This document shows positions 7,257 through 18,797 of a DNA stretch of 64,000 nucleotides, piece after piece. Each line of letters begins with the position of its first letter. The first letter of the stretch is position 1. The stretch lies in NCBI RefSeq assembly GCF_010093445.1, contig NZ_PDWW01000004.1, positions 62,001-126,000 on the forward strand. The letters are read 5' to 3'. Made by a program: the position numbers and the translations under genes. This DNA is from Pseudoxanthomonas japonensis (GTDB lineage: Bacteria; Pseudomonadota; Gammaproteobacteria; Xanthomonadales; Xanthomonadaceae). The notes under the pieces were generated by a model that saw nothing but the letters and a program-made list of their open reading frames with translations, did no database searches and had not been told where the DNA came from.

Positions 7257-9362
7257 ATGCCCGTACGTCGCGACACGCCGTCCATCGATCTTTCTGCCGA
7301 ACCCCTGAGTCGTCTGCCGGGCGTCGGTCCTCGCGTGGCGGAAAAGCTGGCGGTGCGTGGTCTGTTGACGATGCAGGATCTGTGGCTGCACCTGCCGCTG
7401 CGTTACGAGGACCGCACCGCGATCACGCCGATCCGGTTGCTGCAGCCCGGCGTGCCGGTGCAGATCGAGGGGCGCGTCGAAGCGGTCGAGCGCGGTTTCC
7501 GTTATCGGCCGGTGCTGCGGGTGGCCGTCGGCGACGAATCCCGCGGCACGCTGGTGTTGCGCTTCTTCCATTTCCGTGCCGCCCAGGTCGCGCAGTTCGC
7601 CGTCGGCGCGCGTATCCGCTGCTACGGCACGCCCAAGCCGGGACAGCACGGACTGGAAATCGTCCATCCCAGCTACCGCGTGCTGGGCGATGGCGACGAC
7701 GCGGCGCTGGGCGAGGCGCTGGATCCGGTGTATCCGGCGGTGGAAGGCCTCGGTCCGGCGAGCATTCGCAAGCTGATCGGTGAGGCGCTGGAACGCTTGC
7801 CCGACAACGACAGTCTGGAACTGCTGCCTGCCACATTGCTTGAAGGCTTAGGCCTGCCATCGCTGCGCAATGCGCTGCTCACCATGCATCGCCCACCACG
7901 CGATGCCGATGTCGCGGCCCTCGCACTGGGCACGCACCCCGCACAACGTCGACTGGCGATCGAGGAACTGCTGGCCCATCACCTCAGTCTCCGCCGCCAA
8001 CGGTTGGCGCTGCAGCAGCACGGCGCGCCGGTGCTGAAGGGCAAGGGCGCGCTGGTCAAGGCCCTGGTCAAGGCGCTGCCGTTCACGCTGACGGGGGCGC
8101 AGCAGCGCGTGTTCAAGCAGATCCGCGAAGACATCGCCAAACCATCGCCGATGTTGCGGCTGGTGCAGGGCGACGTTGGCAGCGGCAAGACCGTGGTCGC
8201 GGCGCTGGCCGGCATGCTCGCCGTCGAGGCGGGCAAGCAGGTGGCGCTGGCGGCGCCGACCGAACTGCTGGCCGAGCAACACTTGGCCAACCTGCGTGCC
8301 TGGCTGGAGCCGCTCGGCGTGCGCGTGGCCTGGCTGGCCGGCAAGGTCACCGGCAAGGCGCGCGCGACTGTGCTGGCGCAGGTGGCATCGGGCGAGGCGC
8401 AGGTCGTCGTCGGCACGCACGCGCTGATGCAGGAGGCGGTGACCTTCCACGATCTTGGCCTGGCCATCGTCGATGAACAGCACCGGTTCGGCGTGCACCA
8501 GCGCCTGGCGTTGCGCGACAAGGGAGCCGGCAGGAACCGCGTCCCCCACCAGCTGGTCATGACAGCGACGCCGATCCCGCGCACGCTGGCCATGGCGGCG
8601 TATGCGGACCTGGATGTCTCCGCCATCGATGAACTGCCACCGGGACGTACCCCTGTGCAGACGGTTGCGCTGAGCGCCGAGCGACGGCCTGAGCTGGTCG
8701 AGCGCATCCGCACCGCCTGCGCAGAAGGCCGACAGGCGTACTGGGTCTGTACGCTGATCGACGACAGCGACGAGGTCGTGGCGCAGGCCGCGCAGACCAC
8801 GTTCGAGGCCCTGTCCGCCTCGTTGCCCGATGCCCGCGTCGCGCTGGTGCACGGACGGATGAAGGCGGCCGACAAACAGGCCACCATGCGTCGCTTCAAG
8901 GAAGGCGAGGTCGACCTGCTCGTGGCGACCACGGTGATCGAAGTCGGCGTCGATGTGCCCAACGCCTCGCTGATGATCATCGAGAACGCGGAACGGCTTG
9001 GCCTCGCGCAGCTGCACCAGTTGCGCGGGCGCGTCGGTCGTGGTGCGACCGCATCGACCTGCGTGCTGATGTACCAGCCGCCGCTGTCGATGATGGCCAA
9101 GCATCGCCTGGCGACGATGCGACAGACCAATGACGGCTTCGTCATCGCCGAGAAGGATCTGGAACTGCGTGGTCCCGGCGAACTGCTCGGCACTCGGCAG
9201 ACCGGACTGGCGGCGTTCCGCGTTGCGGACCTTGCGCGTGATGCCGGTTTGTTGCCGCAGGTGCACGCATTGGCGGAGCGGTTGCTTGCCGACGATCCCG
9301 CGGCGGCGGACCGCGTGATCCATCGCTGGGTGGGCGGTGCGGCGAGATACGCGTCTGCGTAA
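7257..9362 (+). CDS. recG: ATP-dependent DNA helicase RecG
   Basis: A 701-residue superfamily 2 helicase that remodels stalled replication forks and Holliday junctions. It has the expected order: an N-terminal helix-hairpin region (LPGVGPRVAEKL), an OB-fold wedge domain, Walker A GDVGSGKT near residue 305, DEQH near residue 406 (the RecG variant of the DEAD box), TATPIPRTL, and the C-terminal helicase motif QLRGRVGRG, followed by the RecG-specific C-terminal tail. ATG 7257 gives the family length; an upstream TTG would overlap the preceding terminator. In many gammaproteobacteria recG sits close to spoT. Here a 6-kb module lies between ridA and recG. Confidence 0.97.
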   Translation: MPVRRDTPSIDLSAEPLSRLPGVGPRVAEKLAVRGLLTMQDLWLHLPLRYEDRTAITPIRLLQPGVPVQIEGRVEAVERGFRYRPVLRVAVGDESRGTLVLRFFHFRAAQVAQFAVGARIRCYGTPKPGQHGLEIVHPSYRVLGDGDDAALGEALDPVYPAVEGLGPASIRKLIGEALERLPDNDSLELLPATLLEGLGLPSLRNALLTMHRPPRDADVAALALGTHPAQRRLAIEELLAHHLSLRRQRLALQQHGAPVLKGKGALVKALVKALPFTLTGAQQRVFKQIREDIAKPSPMLRLVQGDVGSGKTVVAALAGMLAVEAGKQVALAAPTELLAEQHLANLRAWLEPLGVRVAWLAGKVTGKARATVLAQVASGEAQVVVGTHALMQEAVTFHDLGLAIVDEQHRFGVHQRLALRDKGAGRNRVPHQLVMTATPIPRTLAMAAYADLDVSAIDELPPGRTPVQTVALSAERRPELVERIRTACAEGRQAYWVCTLIDDSDEVVAQAAQTTFEALSASLPDARVALVHGRMKAADKQATMRRFKEGEVDLLVATTVIEVGVDVPNASLMIIENAERLGLAQLHQLRGRVGRGATASTCVLMYQPPLSMMAKHRLATMRQTNDGFVIAEKDLELRGPGELLGTRQTGLAAFRVADLARDAGLLPQVHALAERLLADDPAAADRVIHRWVGGAARYASA

Positions 9363-9446
9363 CGCGGTCTGCGCTTGAGCGCCCCGTGCTTCCATGGGGC
9401 CGCCGGCGGTGCGAGACTCGGCGGCCGAGAAGACGAAGAGAAGAAG

Positions 9447-10385
9447 ATGACGGACAGGATTCCCCTGCTGATCGACACCGATCCCGGTGTCGATGACGCG
9501 CTGGCGCTGCTGATGGCGTTCAACGATGCGCGCCACGAGATCGTCGGCCTGACCATCGCGGCCGGCAACGTGGGACTGCAGCACACCGTGCGCAACGCGC
9601 TGAAGCTGTGCGAGGTGGCGGGCCGCGACGACATTCCCGTATTCGCCGGCGCGCCGGCGCCGTTGCTGCATCCGTCGCCGGACGCGGGCTACGTGCACGG
9701 TCAGGACGGTTTCGGCGATGTCGGCTTCCCGCCGGCGGCGCGCCAGGCGGAGGCCGAACATGCGGCACTGGCGATCCTGCGTCTGTCGCATGAACACGCC
9801 GGCCGGCTGGTGCTGGTCGCGCTGGGGCCGCTGACCAACGTGGCGCTGGCGCTCAAGCTGGACCCGACGCTGCCGCAGCGCATCGCGCGCCTGGTGGTGA
9901 TGGGCGGTGCGGTGACCTGCCACGGCAACATCACGCCGGCGGCGGAGTTCAATTTCTACTTCGATCCCGAAGCGGCGCATCTGGTGCTCGAGGCCTTCGA
10001 ACGCTACGACCTGGCCGACTGGGAAGCCACCATCGCCCATGGCCTGCACCACGAGCGCGTGGCCGCTTGGCTGCGCGCCGATTCCGACCGTGCCCGCTTC
10101 TACGACCGTATTTCCGAAAAGACCCGGTCGTGGTCCGCCGACCGCCGCGGCGACCACTGGTTCGCCGCCGACGCGCTGGCCATGGCCTTTGTGCTGGCGC
10201 CGGAGGGCGCGCTGGAGCTGGCCGAACGCCCCCTCGCCGTCGAACTGCAGGGCGCCCACGCCCGGGGCGCCTCGATCGTGGACTGGCGCCGGGAAGGAGG
10301 CGGGCCGGACAAGGCCAATATCCTGCTGCGCTACGACCAGGCCCGGTTCGAGGCCCTTATCGAGGCGGCGCTGGCGGCGGGCTGA
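9447..10385 (+). CDS. Inosine-uridine-preferring nucleoside hydrolase
   Basis: A 312-residue member of the IUNH family, which cleaves the N-glycosidic bond of ribonucleosides in purine/pyrimidine salvage. The calcium-binding signature [12 protein letters not shown] is at residues 10-21, and the [14 protein letters not shown] and VVMGGAV segments of the family follow in order. No signal peptide is present, so it is cytosolic. The ATG at 9447 matches the usual N-terminus; a longer in-frame TTG start is unlikely. The ribosome-binding site is weak (AAGAGAAG). It follows recG after 84 bases and may be transcribed with it. Substrate preference (inosine-uridine, purine-specific or pyrimidine-specific) cannot be fixed by eye. 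Confidence 0.92.
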   Translation: MTDRIPLLIDTDPGVDDALALLMAFNDARHEIVGLTIAAGNVGLQHTVRNALKLCEVAGRDDIPVFAGAPAPLLHPSPDAGYVHGQDGFGDVGFPPAARQAEAEHAALAILRLSHEHAGRLVLVALGPLTNVALALKLDPTLPQRIARLVVMGGAVTCHGNITPAAEFNFYFDPEAAHLVLEAFERYDLADWEATIAHGLHHERVAAWLRADSDRARFYDRISEKTRSWSADRRGDHWFAADALAMAFVLAPEGALELAERPLAVELQGAHARGASIVDWRREGGGPDKANILLRYDQARFEALIEAALAAG

Positions 10386-10393
10386 GAACCGGG

Positions 10394-10423
10394 TTGCGCG
10401 GGACGGGCAGGGCGGTCTACAAT
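10394..10423 (+). promoter_or_regulatory. Candidate sigma-70 promoter for rpmE2
   Basis: TTGCGC (10394-10399) and TACAAT (10418-10423) are separated by 18 bases, with the rpmE2 ATG 36 bases beyond the -10. No Zur-like palindrome was seen around it. Confidence 0.5.
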
Positions 10424-10459
10424 GCCGCTCTTCCATTCCCGCGACACGGTGTTACCGCC

Positions 10460-10702
10460 ATGAAGGCCGACATCCACCCGAATTACCGCGAAGTCGTCTT
10501 CCACGACGTGACCTCCGATTTCAAGTTCCTGACGCGCTCCACGCTGGGCAGCAAGGAAACGACGAAGTGGGAAGACGGCAACGAGTACCCGCTGATCAAG
10601 GTCGAAATCTCCTCGGCCTCGCACCCGTTCTACACGGGCAAGCACAAGGTCATCGACACCAGCGGCCGTATCGACAAGTTCCAGAAGCGCTACGCGCGCT
10701 GA
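10460..10702 (+). CDS. rpmE2: 50S ribosomal protein L31 type B (zinc-independent)
   Basis: An 80-residue ribosomal protein of the long, type B L31 family ([16 protein letters not shown] ... [25 protein letters not shown]). The zinc-binding cysteines of type A L31 are absent; the protein has no cysteine at all. In many bacteria such a C-minus paralogue is made under zinc shortage to replace the zinc-bound form, but in xanthomonads it can be the main L31; which holds here cannot be told from the window. It has its own candidate promoter, lies 75 bases after the nucleoside hydrolase, and is followed by a GC-rich hairpin (about 10734-10756) without a clear T-tract. Confidence 0.96.
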   Translation: MKADIHPNYREVVFHDVTSDFKFLTRSTLGSKETTKWEDGNEYPLIKVEISSASHPFYTGKHKVIDTSGRIDKFQKRYAR

Positions 10703-10962
10703 TCGAACCGTCGTTCGCCTGATCCGCCTGCGGCCGCGCCTTGTGCGCGGCCGTTCGCGTTTGCGCGAGCCGGATCGTGTGCTTCTACGAAACGGACGGT
10801 TGCGCCTGCGGCCTTAGTCTTTGGTCTGACGCTGGTGCGGTATCGAGCGACGGCTCCAAATGCCGTGTGCGATAATTCGGGTCATCCAAGGTTCACTCCC
10901 TGGACTCCCGTCACGCGCCGACCGGACCCCGGACGGCGTTACCCCACGAAGGAGCGCACACT

Positions 10963-12252
10963 GTGTCCGAACTTGACCAGGTCACGCTGAATGCCGGCGA
11001 CAAATCCGTCGTCCTGCCAGTCCTGAAACCCACGCTTGGCAACGACTGCGTCGACATTTCCAAGCTGACCAAGGAAACGGGTCTTTTCACCTACGACTCC
11101 GGTTTCACCGCCACGGCCAGCTGCAAGTCGGCCATCACCTACATCGATGGCGACAACGGCGTCCTGCTGTATCGCGGCTACCCGATCGAACAGCTCGCCC
11201 AGCACTCGAACTTCCTGGAAGTCTCGTACCTGCTGATGAACGGCGAACTGCCGACCCCGGACGAATTCGCCAGGTTCGAACACGAAGTCACGCATCACAC
11301 GATGATGCATGAGTCGCTGAAGAACTTCCTGCACGGCTTCCACTACGACGCGCACCCGATGGCCATGCTGGCCGGCACGGTCGCCTCGCTGTCGGCGTTC
11401 TACCACGACACGCTGGACCTGGAAGACCCCGAGCAGCGCCGCCTGGCCGCCATCCGCCTGCTGGCGAAGATGCCGACCCTGGCCGCCGCCGCGTACCGCT
11501 ATTCGATCGGCTGGCCGATCCGCTATCCGCGCAACAACCTCGATTACGTCGACCGCTTCCTGCACATGATGTTCGAGGTGCCGAGCGAGCCGCTGGAACT
11601 GAACCCGGTGGTCGCCAAGGCGCTGGACCTGCTGTTCATCCTGCACGCCGACCACGAGCAGAACGCGTCGACCTCGACGGTGCGTCTGGTGGGCTCGACG
11701 GGCGCCAACCCGTACGCCTCGGTCGCCGCCGGCATCACTGCCCTGTGGGGTCCCGCCCATGGCGGCGCCAACGAGGCCGTGCTGAAAATGCTGGAAGAGA
11801 TCGGCGATGCGAAGAACGTCGCGTCGGCCGTCGCCAAGGCCAAGGACAAGGAATCGGGCTTCCGCCTGATGGGCTTCGGCCACCGCGTCTACAAGAACTT
11901 CGATCCGCGCGCCAAGATCATCCGCGAGATGACCCACAAGGTGCTCGGCGAGCTGGGCGTCGACGATCCGCTGCTGGAAGTGGCGATGCGTCTGGAAGAG
12001 GCCGCGCTGAAGGACGAGTACTTCATCCAGCGCAAGCTCTACCCGAACGTCGATTTCTACAGCGGCATCATCTACAAGGCGCTGAAGATCCCGACCGAGA
12101 TGTTCACCGTCATGTTCGCCATCGGCCGCACCGCCGGCTGGGTCTCGCACTGGCTGGAACAGCAGGTCGACCCGGAAGCCAAGATCGGCCGTCCGCGCCA
12201 GATCTACACCGGCTACGCGCCGCGCGACTACGTGCCGACCGGCAAGCGCTGA
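10963..12252 (+). CDS. gltA: Citrate synthase
   Basis: A 429-residue type II citrate synthase, which condenses oxaloacetate with acetyl-CoA at the entry to the TCA cycle. The family signature [15 protein letters not shown], with the catalytic histidine, lies near residues 304-318, and the second active-site region [18 protein letters not shown] lies around 228. The protein starts with GTG at 10963 after a clear GAAGGAG site, giving [10 protein letters not shown] 260-base leader region in front carries a GATAAT (10871-10876) that could be a -10 box, without a convincing -35. A bidirectional terminator follows. Type II enzymes of this class are typically hexameric and inhibited by NADH in gammaproteobacteria. 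Confidence 0.97.
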   Translation: MSELDQVTLNAGDKSVVLPVLKPTLGNDCVDISKLTKETGLFTYDSGFTATASCKSAITYIDGDNGVLLYRGYPIEQLAQHSNFLEVSYLLMNGELPTPDEFARFEHEVTHHTMMHESLKNFLHGFHYDAHPMAMLAGTVASLSAFYHDTLDLEDPEQRRLAAIRLLAKMPTLAAAAYRYSIGWPIRYPRNNLDYVDRFLHMMFEVPSEPLELNPVVAKALDLLFILHADHEQNASTSTVRLVGSTGANPYASVAAGITALWGPAHGGANEAVLKMLEEIGDAKNVASAVAKAKDKESGFRLMGFGHRVYKNFDPRAKIIREMTHKVLGELGVDDPLLEVAMRLEEAALKDEYFIQRKLYPNVDFYSGIIYKALKIPTEMFTVMFAIGRTAGWVSHWLEQQVDPEAKIGRPRQIYTGYAPRDYVPTGKR

Positions 12253-12271
12253 ACGCGTCGGCGGTACGATG

Positions 12272-12300
12272 AAAAAGGCCCCTCGCGGGGCCTTTTTCTT
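12272..12300. terminator. Bidirectional rho-independent terminator
   Basis: An 11-bp perfect stem AAAAAGGCCCC/GGGGCCTTTTT with loop TCGC (12272-12297). The A-tract and T-tract let it serve gltA on the plus strand and the convergent gene at 12350-13006 on the minus strand. Confidence 0.9.
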
Positions 12301-12349
12301 TGGTGCACTCGGCCGGCGGGCGGCGCGGCGCGAGAAGGGGCAGGCCGGC

Positions 12350-13006
12350 TCACCGGCGCGCCGCATCCCGTTCGTAGCCGGCGATGTCTTCCTCGGCGAG
12401 CAACTGGCGAACTTGCGCGGCAGAGGCGCGCTTCATGGGCTTCTCGTCGATGCCCGAAAGCGGTGCCTGCCGTAGCGCGTCGTGCGGCAGCACGGTCAGG
12501 TCGAAGCTCAGCTCCTCGGCACTGAATACCCAGACCGGCACATCGGCCACCCGCTCGCGGTCCATGCGCAGCCGGCGATCGCGGGCATCGGCGGGAATGC
12601 GATGATCTTCCAGCCAGCGTGTCACTGCGTCCGGGTCGTCACTGTGGACATGCAGGTGGACGGGCGTGTTGGCGTCGGCCGTGCCCTCGAGCACCGGGCC
12701 CACCAGACGTGGTGAGAAGCCGGACAGGAATTCCATGGCGCGCAGCGCGGCCTCGCGCCGCTGCCTCAGGCCGGTGGCGTGCGCCTCGCCGGCGAACAGG
12801 CGCTGGTACTCGCGCAGGGCCTCCTCGATCTCGCGGTTGCGGGGCAGGGAGGCATCGTCGTGGATGCCCAGCCGGCTGGCGGCCTTGAGTTTGGCCTGGT
12901 GAAAGTCGCGCATGCCGCCTTCGGCCATGAGCCGGGCGGCTTCGTGCGCCAATCGTTGGCGCCGTTCGCGGGTGCGCGTTTCGGCATGCTGGCGGGCGTG
13001 GTGCAT
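12350..13006 (-). CDS. Conserved protein of unknown function
   Basis: A 218-residue cytosolic protein I do not recognise by function. The N-terminal 80 residues are charged and helical (MHHARQHAETRTRERRQRLA), with no signal peptide or membrane segment. The C-terminal half contains VHLHVHSDDPDAVTRWLEDH and a stretch ending FSAEELSFDLTVLPHDALRQ, which loosely recalls small nucleotidyltransferase-like folds; this is a guess. It is coding by codon bias, has no competing frame, and is convergent with gltA across a bidirectional terminator. The divergent promoter side faces the 3' end of mrcA about 100 bases away, so it is probably monocistronic. Confidence 0.7.
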   Translation of the reverse strand: MHHARQHAETRTRERRQRLAHEAARLMAEGGMRDFHQAKLKAASRLGIHDDASLPRNREIEEALREYQRLFAGEAHATGLRQRREAALRAMEFLSGFSPRLVGPVLEGTADANTPVHLHVHSDDPDAVTRWLEDHRIPADARDRRLRMDRERVADVPVWVFSAEELSFDLTVLPHDALRQAPLSGIDEKPMKRASAAQVRQLLAEEDIAGYERDAARR

Positions 13007-13110
13007 GGCAGGCCTCCGCGTCGAAACTGACCGCGAATGTACACCATGTCCCCGACGTGTCCATGACGGTGCGGGTACACCGTCATGGCGCCTTCACGAG
13101 GGCTGCGGGA

Positions 13111-15534
13111 TCAGAAGATGTCGAACGCTTCCTCGTCGGGCACCGCGTCTTCGGGCCCGTACAGGTCGTAGTCCTGGATGCGGTCCATGTCCTCGACCTT
13201 CACCCACTCGGTCACGCCGTTGAGCGTGGCCTGCACCATGCCGTCGGGCGGATCGTTCGCCGCGATCGGCGTGTCCTTCAGGGCGACACGCATGTAGTCG
13301 ATCCAGATCGGCAGGGCCGCCTTGCCGCCGTACTCGCGATAGCCCAACGACTGGAAGTTGTCGCGACCCACCCAGACCACCGTGGCGTAGCCGCCACCGA
13401 AGCCGCCGAACCAGGCGTCGCGGTGATCGTTGGTCGAGCCGGTCTTGCCGCCGACGTCTTCGCGCCCCAGCACCTTGGCCGCGGTGCCGGTACCGCGCTG
13501 GACGACGTCGCGCATCATCGACACCATCTGGTAGGCGGTGCGCTCGTCGATGGCGCGTGGCGCCGTCACGACGTTCGGATCGGCCGGCTTCTCCTCGGCC
13601 TTGGCCTTCGGTGCCGTCGCCGTCGCCGGTTTGGCGGCTTCCGCAGGGCCGAAGTTGAATCCGTCCACGACCTGTGCCGCCGCCGTGCTCGCACCGTACT
13701 GGCCCGCGCCGCAGCCACGGCAGGCGACTGCAGGATTCTCCTTGAACACCACGTTGCCTTCGCGGTCCTTCACCTGGTCGATGAACCAGGGCGTCACGCG
13801 CGAGCCGCCGTTGGCGAACACCGCATAGCCGCGTGCGACCGACAGCGGCGTCAGCGAAGCCGTACCCAGCGACATGGACAGGTTGGGCGGCAGTTCCGCC
13901 TCTTCGAAGCCGAACTGGCTGATGTAGGTGCGCGCGAACGGGACGCCGATGCCGTCGAGCAGGCGCACGGACACCAGGTTGCGCGACTGCACCAGCGCTT
14001 CGCGCAGGCGCATCGGTCCGCGGAAGCCGCCGCCGTCGTTCTGCGGACGCCACATGTGGCCGCGGCGGTCGCGGAACACGACCGGCGCGTCCAGCACGAT
14101 GGACGCGGGGTTGAAGCCCTTCTCGAACGAGGCGGCGTACAGGAACGGCTTGAAGCTGGAGCCGGGCTGGCGGCGTGCCTGCGTGGCGCGATTGAACTTG
14201 TTGCCGGCGAAGCTGTAGCCGCCGACCAGTGCACGCACGGCACCGTTGTTCGCGTCGAGGGAGACCAGCGCCGCCTGCGCGCGCGGGATCTGGTCGAGCA
14301 CGTAGCTGCCTTCTTCCTTGCCCGACTTGATGCGGGTCAGGTCGCCACGCTTCAGCAGCTTGGCGAGGGAGCGTCCGGTCCACTTGCTGGCGGCGGCGGG
14401 AAGGACGACCTCCCTGCCATCGGCCATCACGACCGTCGCGCTGCCATCGTCGGCCACGCGTGCCACGATGACCGGGAGCAGGCCGTTCTGCGCGGGAATC
14501 CCCCGCAGGTGGGCGGCCAACACCTTCGCATCCGCATCGGCGGCCACGTCGACGTGCTGTTCGACGCCGTTCCAGCCGTGGCGGTGGTCGTACAGTCCCA
14601 GGCCATCGCGGACAGCGTCGTTGGCGGCAGCCTGCGCCACGGCGTCCAGCGTGGTGGTGACGTGGTAACCCTTGGTCAGTGCCTCCGGTCCGAAGCGCGC
14701 GATCATCTCCTGGCGCACCATTTCGGCCACGTAGGGGGCATAGACCTCGATCGGCCGCTCGTGCGGCCTGGCATGCATCGGCTCGGCCTTGGCCTGCGCG
14801 GCCTCGGCGGCGGTGACGTAGCCGTCCTCGCGCATGCGCTCCACGACGTAGGCGCTGCGCTGCTGGTTGCGGCCCGGGTTGCTGATCGGGTTGCCGCTGG
14901 AGGGGAACTTCAGTGCGCTGACCAGCGTGGCGGTCTCCGCCAGGGTCAGCTGGTCCAGGGTCTTGCCGTAGTAGTACTCGGCCGCGGCGGCCACGCCGTA
15001 GGAGCGGTTGCCGAAGAAGCTCTTGTTGAGATACAGCTCCAGGATCTCGTCCTTGGTCAGCATGTTCTCGATGCGCATCGCCAGCATCATCTCCACCAGC
15101 TTTCTGGTGTAGCTGTACTCCGAACTGAGGAACCACTGCCGGGCGACCTGCTGGGTGATGGTGCTGCCGCCGGCCACGCGGCCTTCCTTGCGGCTGACGA
15201 TCTGCCAGACGGCACGGGCGATGCCGGTGGGGTCGATGCCGTTGTGCTCGTAGAACTTGCTGTCCTCGGCCGCCACGAAGGCCTGCTTGACCCGGGCCGG
15301 GACCTTGTCGATCTGCACCGGGTAGCGGCGGATCTCGCCGTACAGGCCCATCAGGCGGCCATCGCTGGCGTAGATGTAAAGGGGCTCCTGCAGTTCGACG
15401 TTCCGCAGGGACTGGACGTCCGGAACCTTGGCCGAGACCGTGTAATACAGCACCCCCAGGCCGACGGCGCCGGCCAGGGCAAGTATCAGGAACGTGATGA
15501 GGGTCCAACGGAGAAGACGACGGAACCGGGACAT
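13111..15534 (-). CDS. mrcA: Penicillin-binding protein 1A (bifunctional transglycosylase/transpeptidase)
   Basis: An 807-residue class A PBP that polymerises and crosslinks peptidoglycan in the periplasm. A single membrane anchor spans residues 10-31. The GT51 domain follows, with its catalytic glutamate at residue 90 in [14 protein letters not shown] and [15 protein letters not shown]. The transpeptidase domain has the nucleophile motif SSFK near residue 459, SRN about 50 residues later, and KTGS near 697. The start at 15534 ([10 protein letters not shown]) gives the usual N-terminus; the open frame runs further upstream but lacks the membrane anchor pattern. The gene is divergent from pilMNOPQ, the conserved ponA/pil arrangement of Pseudomonas and Xanthomonas. 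Confidence 0.96.
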   Translation of the reverse strand: MSRFRRLLRWTLITFLILALAGAVGLGVLYYTVSAKVPDVQSLRNVELQEPLYIYASDGRLMGLYGEIRRYPVQIDKVPARVKQAFVAAEDSKFYEHNGIDPTGIARAVWQIVSRKEGRVAGGSTITQQVARQWFLSSEYSYTRKLVEMMLAMRIENMLTKDEILELYLNKSFFGNRSYGVAAAAEYYYGKTLDQLTLAETATLVSALKFPSSGNPISNPGRNQQRSAYVVERMREDGYVTAAEAAQAKAEPMHARPHERPIEVYAPYVAEMVRQEMIARFGPEALTKGYHVTTTLDAVAQAAANDAVRDGLGLYDHRHGWNGVEQHVDVAADADAKVLAAHLRGIPAQNGLLPVIVARVADDGSATVVMADGREVVLPAAASKWTGRSLAKLLKRGDLTRIKSGKEEGSYVLDQIPRAQAALVSLDANNGAVRALVGGYSFAGNKFNRATQARRQPGSSFKPFLYAASFEKGFNPASIVLDAPVVFRDRRGHMWRPQNDGGGFRGPMRLREALVQSRNLVSVRLLDGIGVPFARTYISQFGFEEAELPPNLSMSLGTASLTPLSVARGYAVFANGGSRVTPWFIDQVKDREGNVVFKENPAVACRGCGAGQYGASTAAAQVVDGFNFGPAEAAKPATATAPKAKAEEKPADPNVVTAPRAIDERTAYQMVSMMRDVVQRGTGTAAKVLGREDVGGKTGSTNDHRDAWFGGFGGGYATVVWVGRDNFQSLGYREYGGKAALPIWIDYMRVALKDTPIAANDPPDGMVQATLNGVTEWVKVEDMDRIQDYDLYGPEDAVPDEEAFDIF

Positions 15535-15648
15535 CCAGTGCTTTCCGATTGCAGAATTCGTAACGGCAGAGTATAGATGACCGCCGGGATCGCCACAGGC
15601 GATTCCAAGGGGAACAGGGACTTGGGGAACAACCCTCGTGAAACGTGA

Positions 15649-16808
<1,160 letters not shown>

Positions 16809-16809
<1 letters not shown>

Positions 16810-17573
16810 TGGCAAGAATCAACCTACTCCCATGGCGTGCCGAACGCCGTGCGCAGCGCCAGCGCGAGTTCTACGTCATGCTGGGCGCCGCCGCGATCGC
16901 CGGCCTGCTGCTGTCCTTCCTGCTCTGGTTCCACTACGACCGCCAGGTCGCCGGCCAGACCGAGCGCAACGATTTCCTGAAGGACGAGATCGCCAAGGTT
17001 CAGGCGCAGAACAAGGAAATCGAGAAGCTCGACGAACAGAAGCGCCGCCTGCTCGCCCGCAAGGACGTCATCGAGAAGCTGCAGGCCAACCGTTCGCAGA
17101 TGGTCCACCTGTTCGATTCGCTGGTCCGCACCATCCCCGATGGCGTGATGCTCGCCAACATCAAGCAGGAAGGTGAAGTGCTGACGCTGCAGGGCCGTGC
17201 GCAGTCCAACGCCCGGGTCAGTGCTTACATGCGCAACCTCGAGACCTCCGGCTGGATGACCAAGCCCGAGCTGTCGATCATCGAAGCCAAGCCGGAAGAG
17301 GTCAAAACGCTGACCAACACCGGTGCCGGCAGCGCGCTGCCCTACGTCTTCACGCTGCAGGTGCGCCTGGCCAATCCGACGGCCGAGCAGGAAGCCGAGA
17401 CGGCCGCCGCGGCCGACGGCACCACGCCCGCCGACGGCACGGCTCCGGCACCCGCACCGGCGTCCGCGCCGCTGGAAGGCCAGCCCGCCGCCCCCGCACC
17501 TGCGGCCCCGGCGTCTTCGGAGCCGGCCGCGCCCGTGGAGACTTCCACCCCGGCCGCCGGGAGCAAATCATGA
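16809..17573 (+). CDS. pilN: Type IV pilus assembly protein PilN
   Basis: A 254-residue inner-membrane protein. It begins with the PilM-binding motif MARINLLPWR, followed by one membrane helix (about residues 22-42), a coiled-coil-like segment (DEIAKVQAQNKEIEKLDEQK) and a periplasmic ferredoxin-like domain. PilN pairs with PilO to align the machine between the inner membrane and the PilQ secretin. The last 60 residues are an Ala/Pro/Thr-rich low-complexity tail beyond the folded domain. The stop and the next start overlap as ATGA. Confidence 0.95.
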
Positions 17574-18259
17574 GCCAGAAGACGTCGCTCAAGAACCTCG
17601 ACATCAACAACATCGGCGCATGGCCCCAGAACGCGAAGGTGGGTTTCTGCGTCGTGCTGGCCATCTTCATCCTGGCCCTGTCGTATTTCCTGTTCGTCAG
17701 GGGGAAGACCCAGACGCTGGAATCGCTTGAGCAGGAAGAGGTACGCCTGCGCCAGGATTTCGAGAAGGAGCAGGCCAAGGCCGCCAACCTCGAACCCCTG
17801 AAGCAGCAGCTCGCGCAGATGGAGCAGGTCCTGCAGCAGATGCTGCGCCAGCTGCCCAGCAAGACCGAAATGCCGGACCTGATCATCGACATCTCGCAGA
17901 CCGCGCTGTCCAGCGGCCTGACCAACGAGCTGTTCCAGCCGCAGCCGGAAACGTTGAAGGAGTTCTACGCCGAGAAGCCGATCCAGCTGCGCATGGTGGG
18001 CAACTACCACCAGTTCGGCGCCTTCGTCAGCGGCGTTGCGTCCCTGCCGCGCGTGGTCATCCTGACCATGCACGACATCTCGCTGCAGCCGAAGGAAGGC
18101 AAGGGCGGCGTCAACCGTGGCGCGCTTGAGCTCTCCGGTACGGTCAAGACCTACCGCTACCTCGATGAGACCGAGGTGGCCGAGCAGGAAGCCGCCGCGG
18201 CCGAGGTGTCGAAGGCGGCCCGCAAGAAGAATGCCCCCGCATCGGGAGGAGCCCCGTGA
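17570..18259 (+). CDS. pilO: Type IV pilus assembly protein PilO
   Basis: A 229-residue inner-membrane protein with one helix (about residues 25-45, VGFCVVLAIFILALSYFLF), a coiled coil (SLEQEEVRLRQDFEKEQ) and a periplasmic domain. It forms a heterodimer with PilN and contacts the lipoprotein PilP. The C-terminal 25 residues are Glu/Ala/Lys-rich. Start ATG overlaps the pilN stop by four bases; the end overlaps the pilP start. Length and domain order match the family. Confidence 0.95.
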   Translation: MSQKTSLKNLDINNIGAWPQNAKVGFCVVLAIFILALSYFLFVRGKTQTLESLEQEEVRLRQDFEKEQAKAANLEPLKQQLAQMEQVLQQMLRQLPSKTEMPDLIIDISQTALSSGLTNELFQPQPETLKEFYAEKPIQLRMVGNYHQFGAFVSGVASLPRVVILTMHDISLQPKEGKGGVNRGALELSGTVKTYRYLDETEVAEQEAAAAEVSKAARKKNAPASGGAP

Positions 18260-18783
18260 TGCGCAGCAACTGGCATTGGATGATCCTCGCCGCGGTGGTC
18301 GCGACATCGGGTTGCGCACGTGGAATCACCAGCACTCCGGGCGATGCGCCCAATCTCGAGAAGTGGGTGGAGGACGTGCGTGCGCGCCCCGCGCCGCCGC
18401 TCGAACCGTTGCCGGTGATGCAGCAGTTCGAAACCTTCGAGTACGCCGCGCAGACGCTGCGCGATCCCTTCAGCAACGCCTGGAGCAATGCCGATGCGGG
18501 TGGGTTGCGGCCCGACCCGAACCGGCGCAAGGAAACACTGGAGCAGTACCCGCTGGACAGCCTGGACATGGTCGGTACGATCGGAAAGGGGGCAGGTCTG
18601 GTGGCACTGGTGATGGGACCCGACAAGGTCACCTACCGGGTACGTCCGGGGAACTACCTGGGCCAGAGCGATGGCCGGGTCACCTCGGTCCGCGAAGATG
18701 GCGTCGAACTTGTCGAACTAGTGCCGGATGGCGCGGGCGGCTGGCTGGAAAGGCCGGCGTCGCTCTCGCTTGAAGATCAATGA
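18259..18783 (+). CDS. pilP: Type IV pilus assembly lipoprotein PilP
   Basis: A 174-residue lipoprotein with the signal ending VVATSGC. PilP links the PilNO dimer in the inner membrane to the N0 domain of the PilQ secretin. The conserved core FEYAAQTLRDPFSNAW is followed by the C-terminal beta-sandwich region (MVGTIGKG, YRVRPGNYLGQSDGRV). GTG 18256, three bases upstream and in frame, is an equal alternative start; either overlaps the pilO stop. Confidence 0.94.
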   Translation: MRSNWHWMILAAVVATSGCARGITSTPGDAPNLEKWVEDVRARPAPPLEPLPVMQQFETFEYAAQTLRDPFSNAWSNADAGGLRPDPNRRKETLEQYPLDSLDMVGTIGKGAGLVALVMGPDKVTYRVRPGNYLGQSDGRVTSVREDGVELVELVPDGAGGWLERPASLSLEDQ

Positions 18784-18797
18784 TTGGGGGATACACG

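Noticed and set aside
7848-10436. 862-codon minus-strand open frame opposite recG and the nucleoside hydrolase
   Set aside because: It spans two real genes and the gap between them and shows only low-complexity His/Arg/Gln-rich sequence.
13057-15576. 839-codon plus-strand open frame opposite mrcA
   Set aside because: Antisense of a complete class A PBP with all catalytic motifs.
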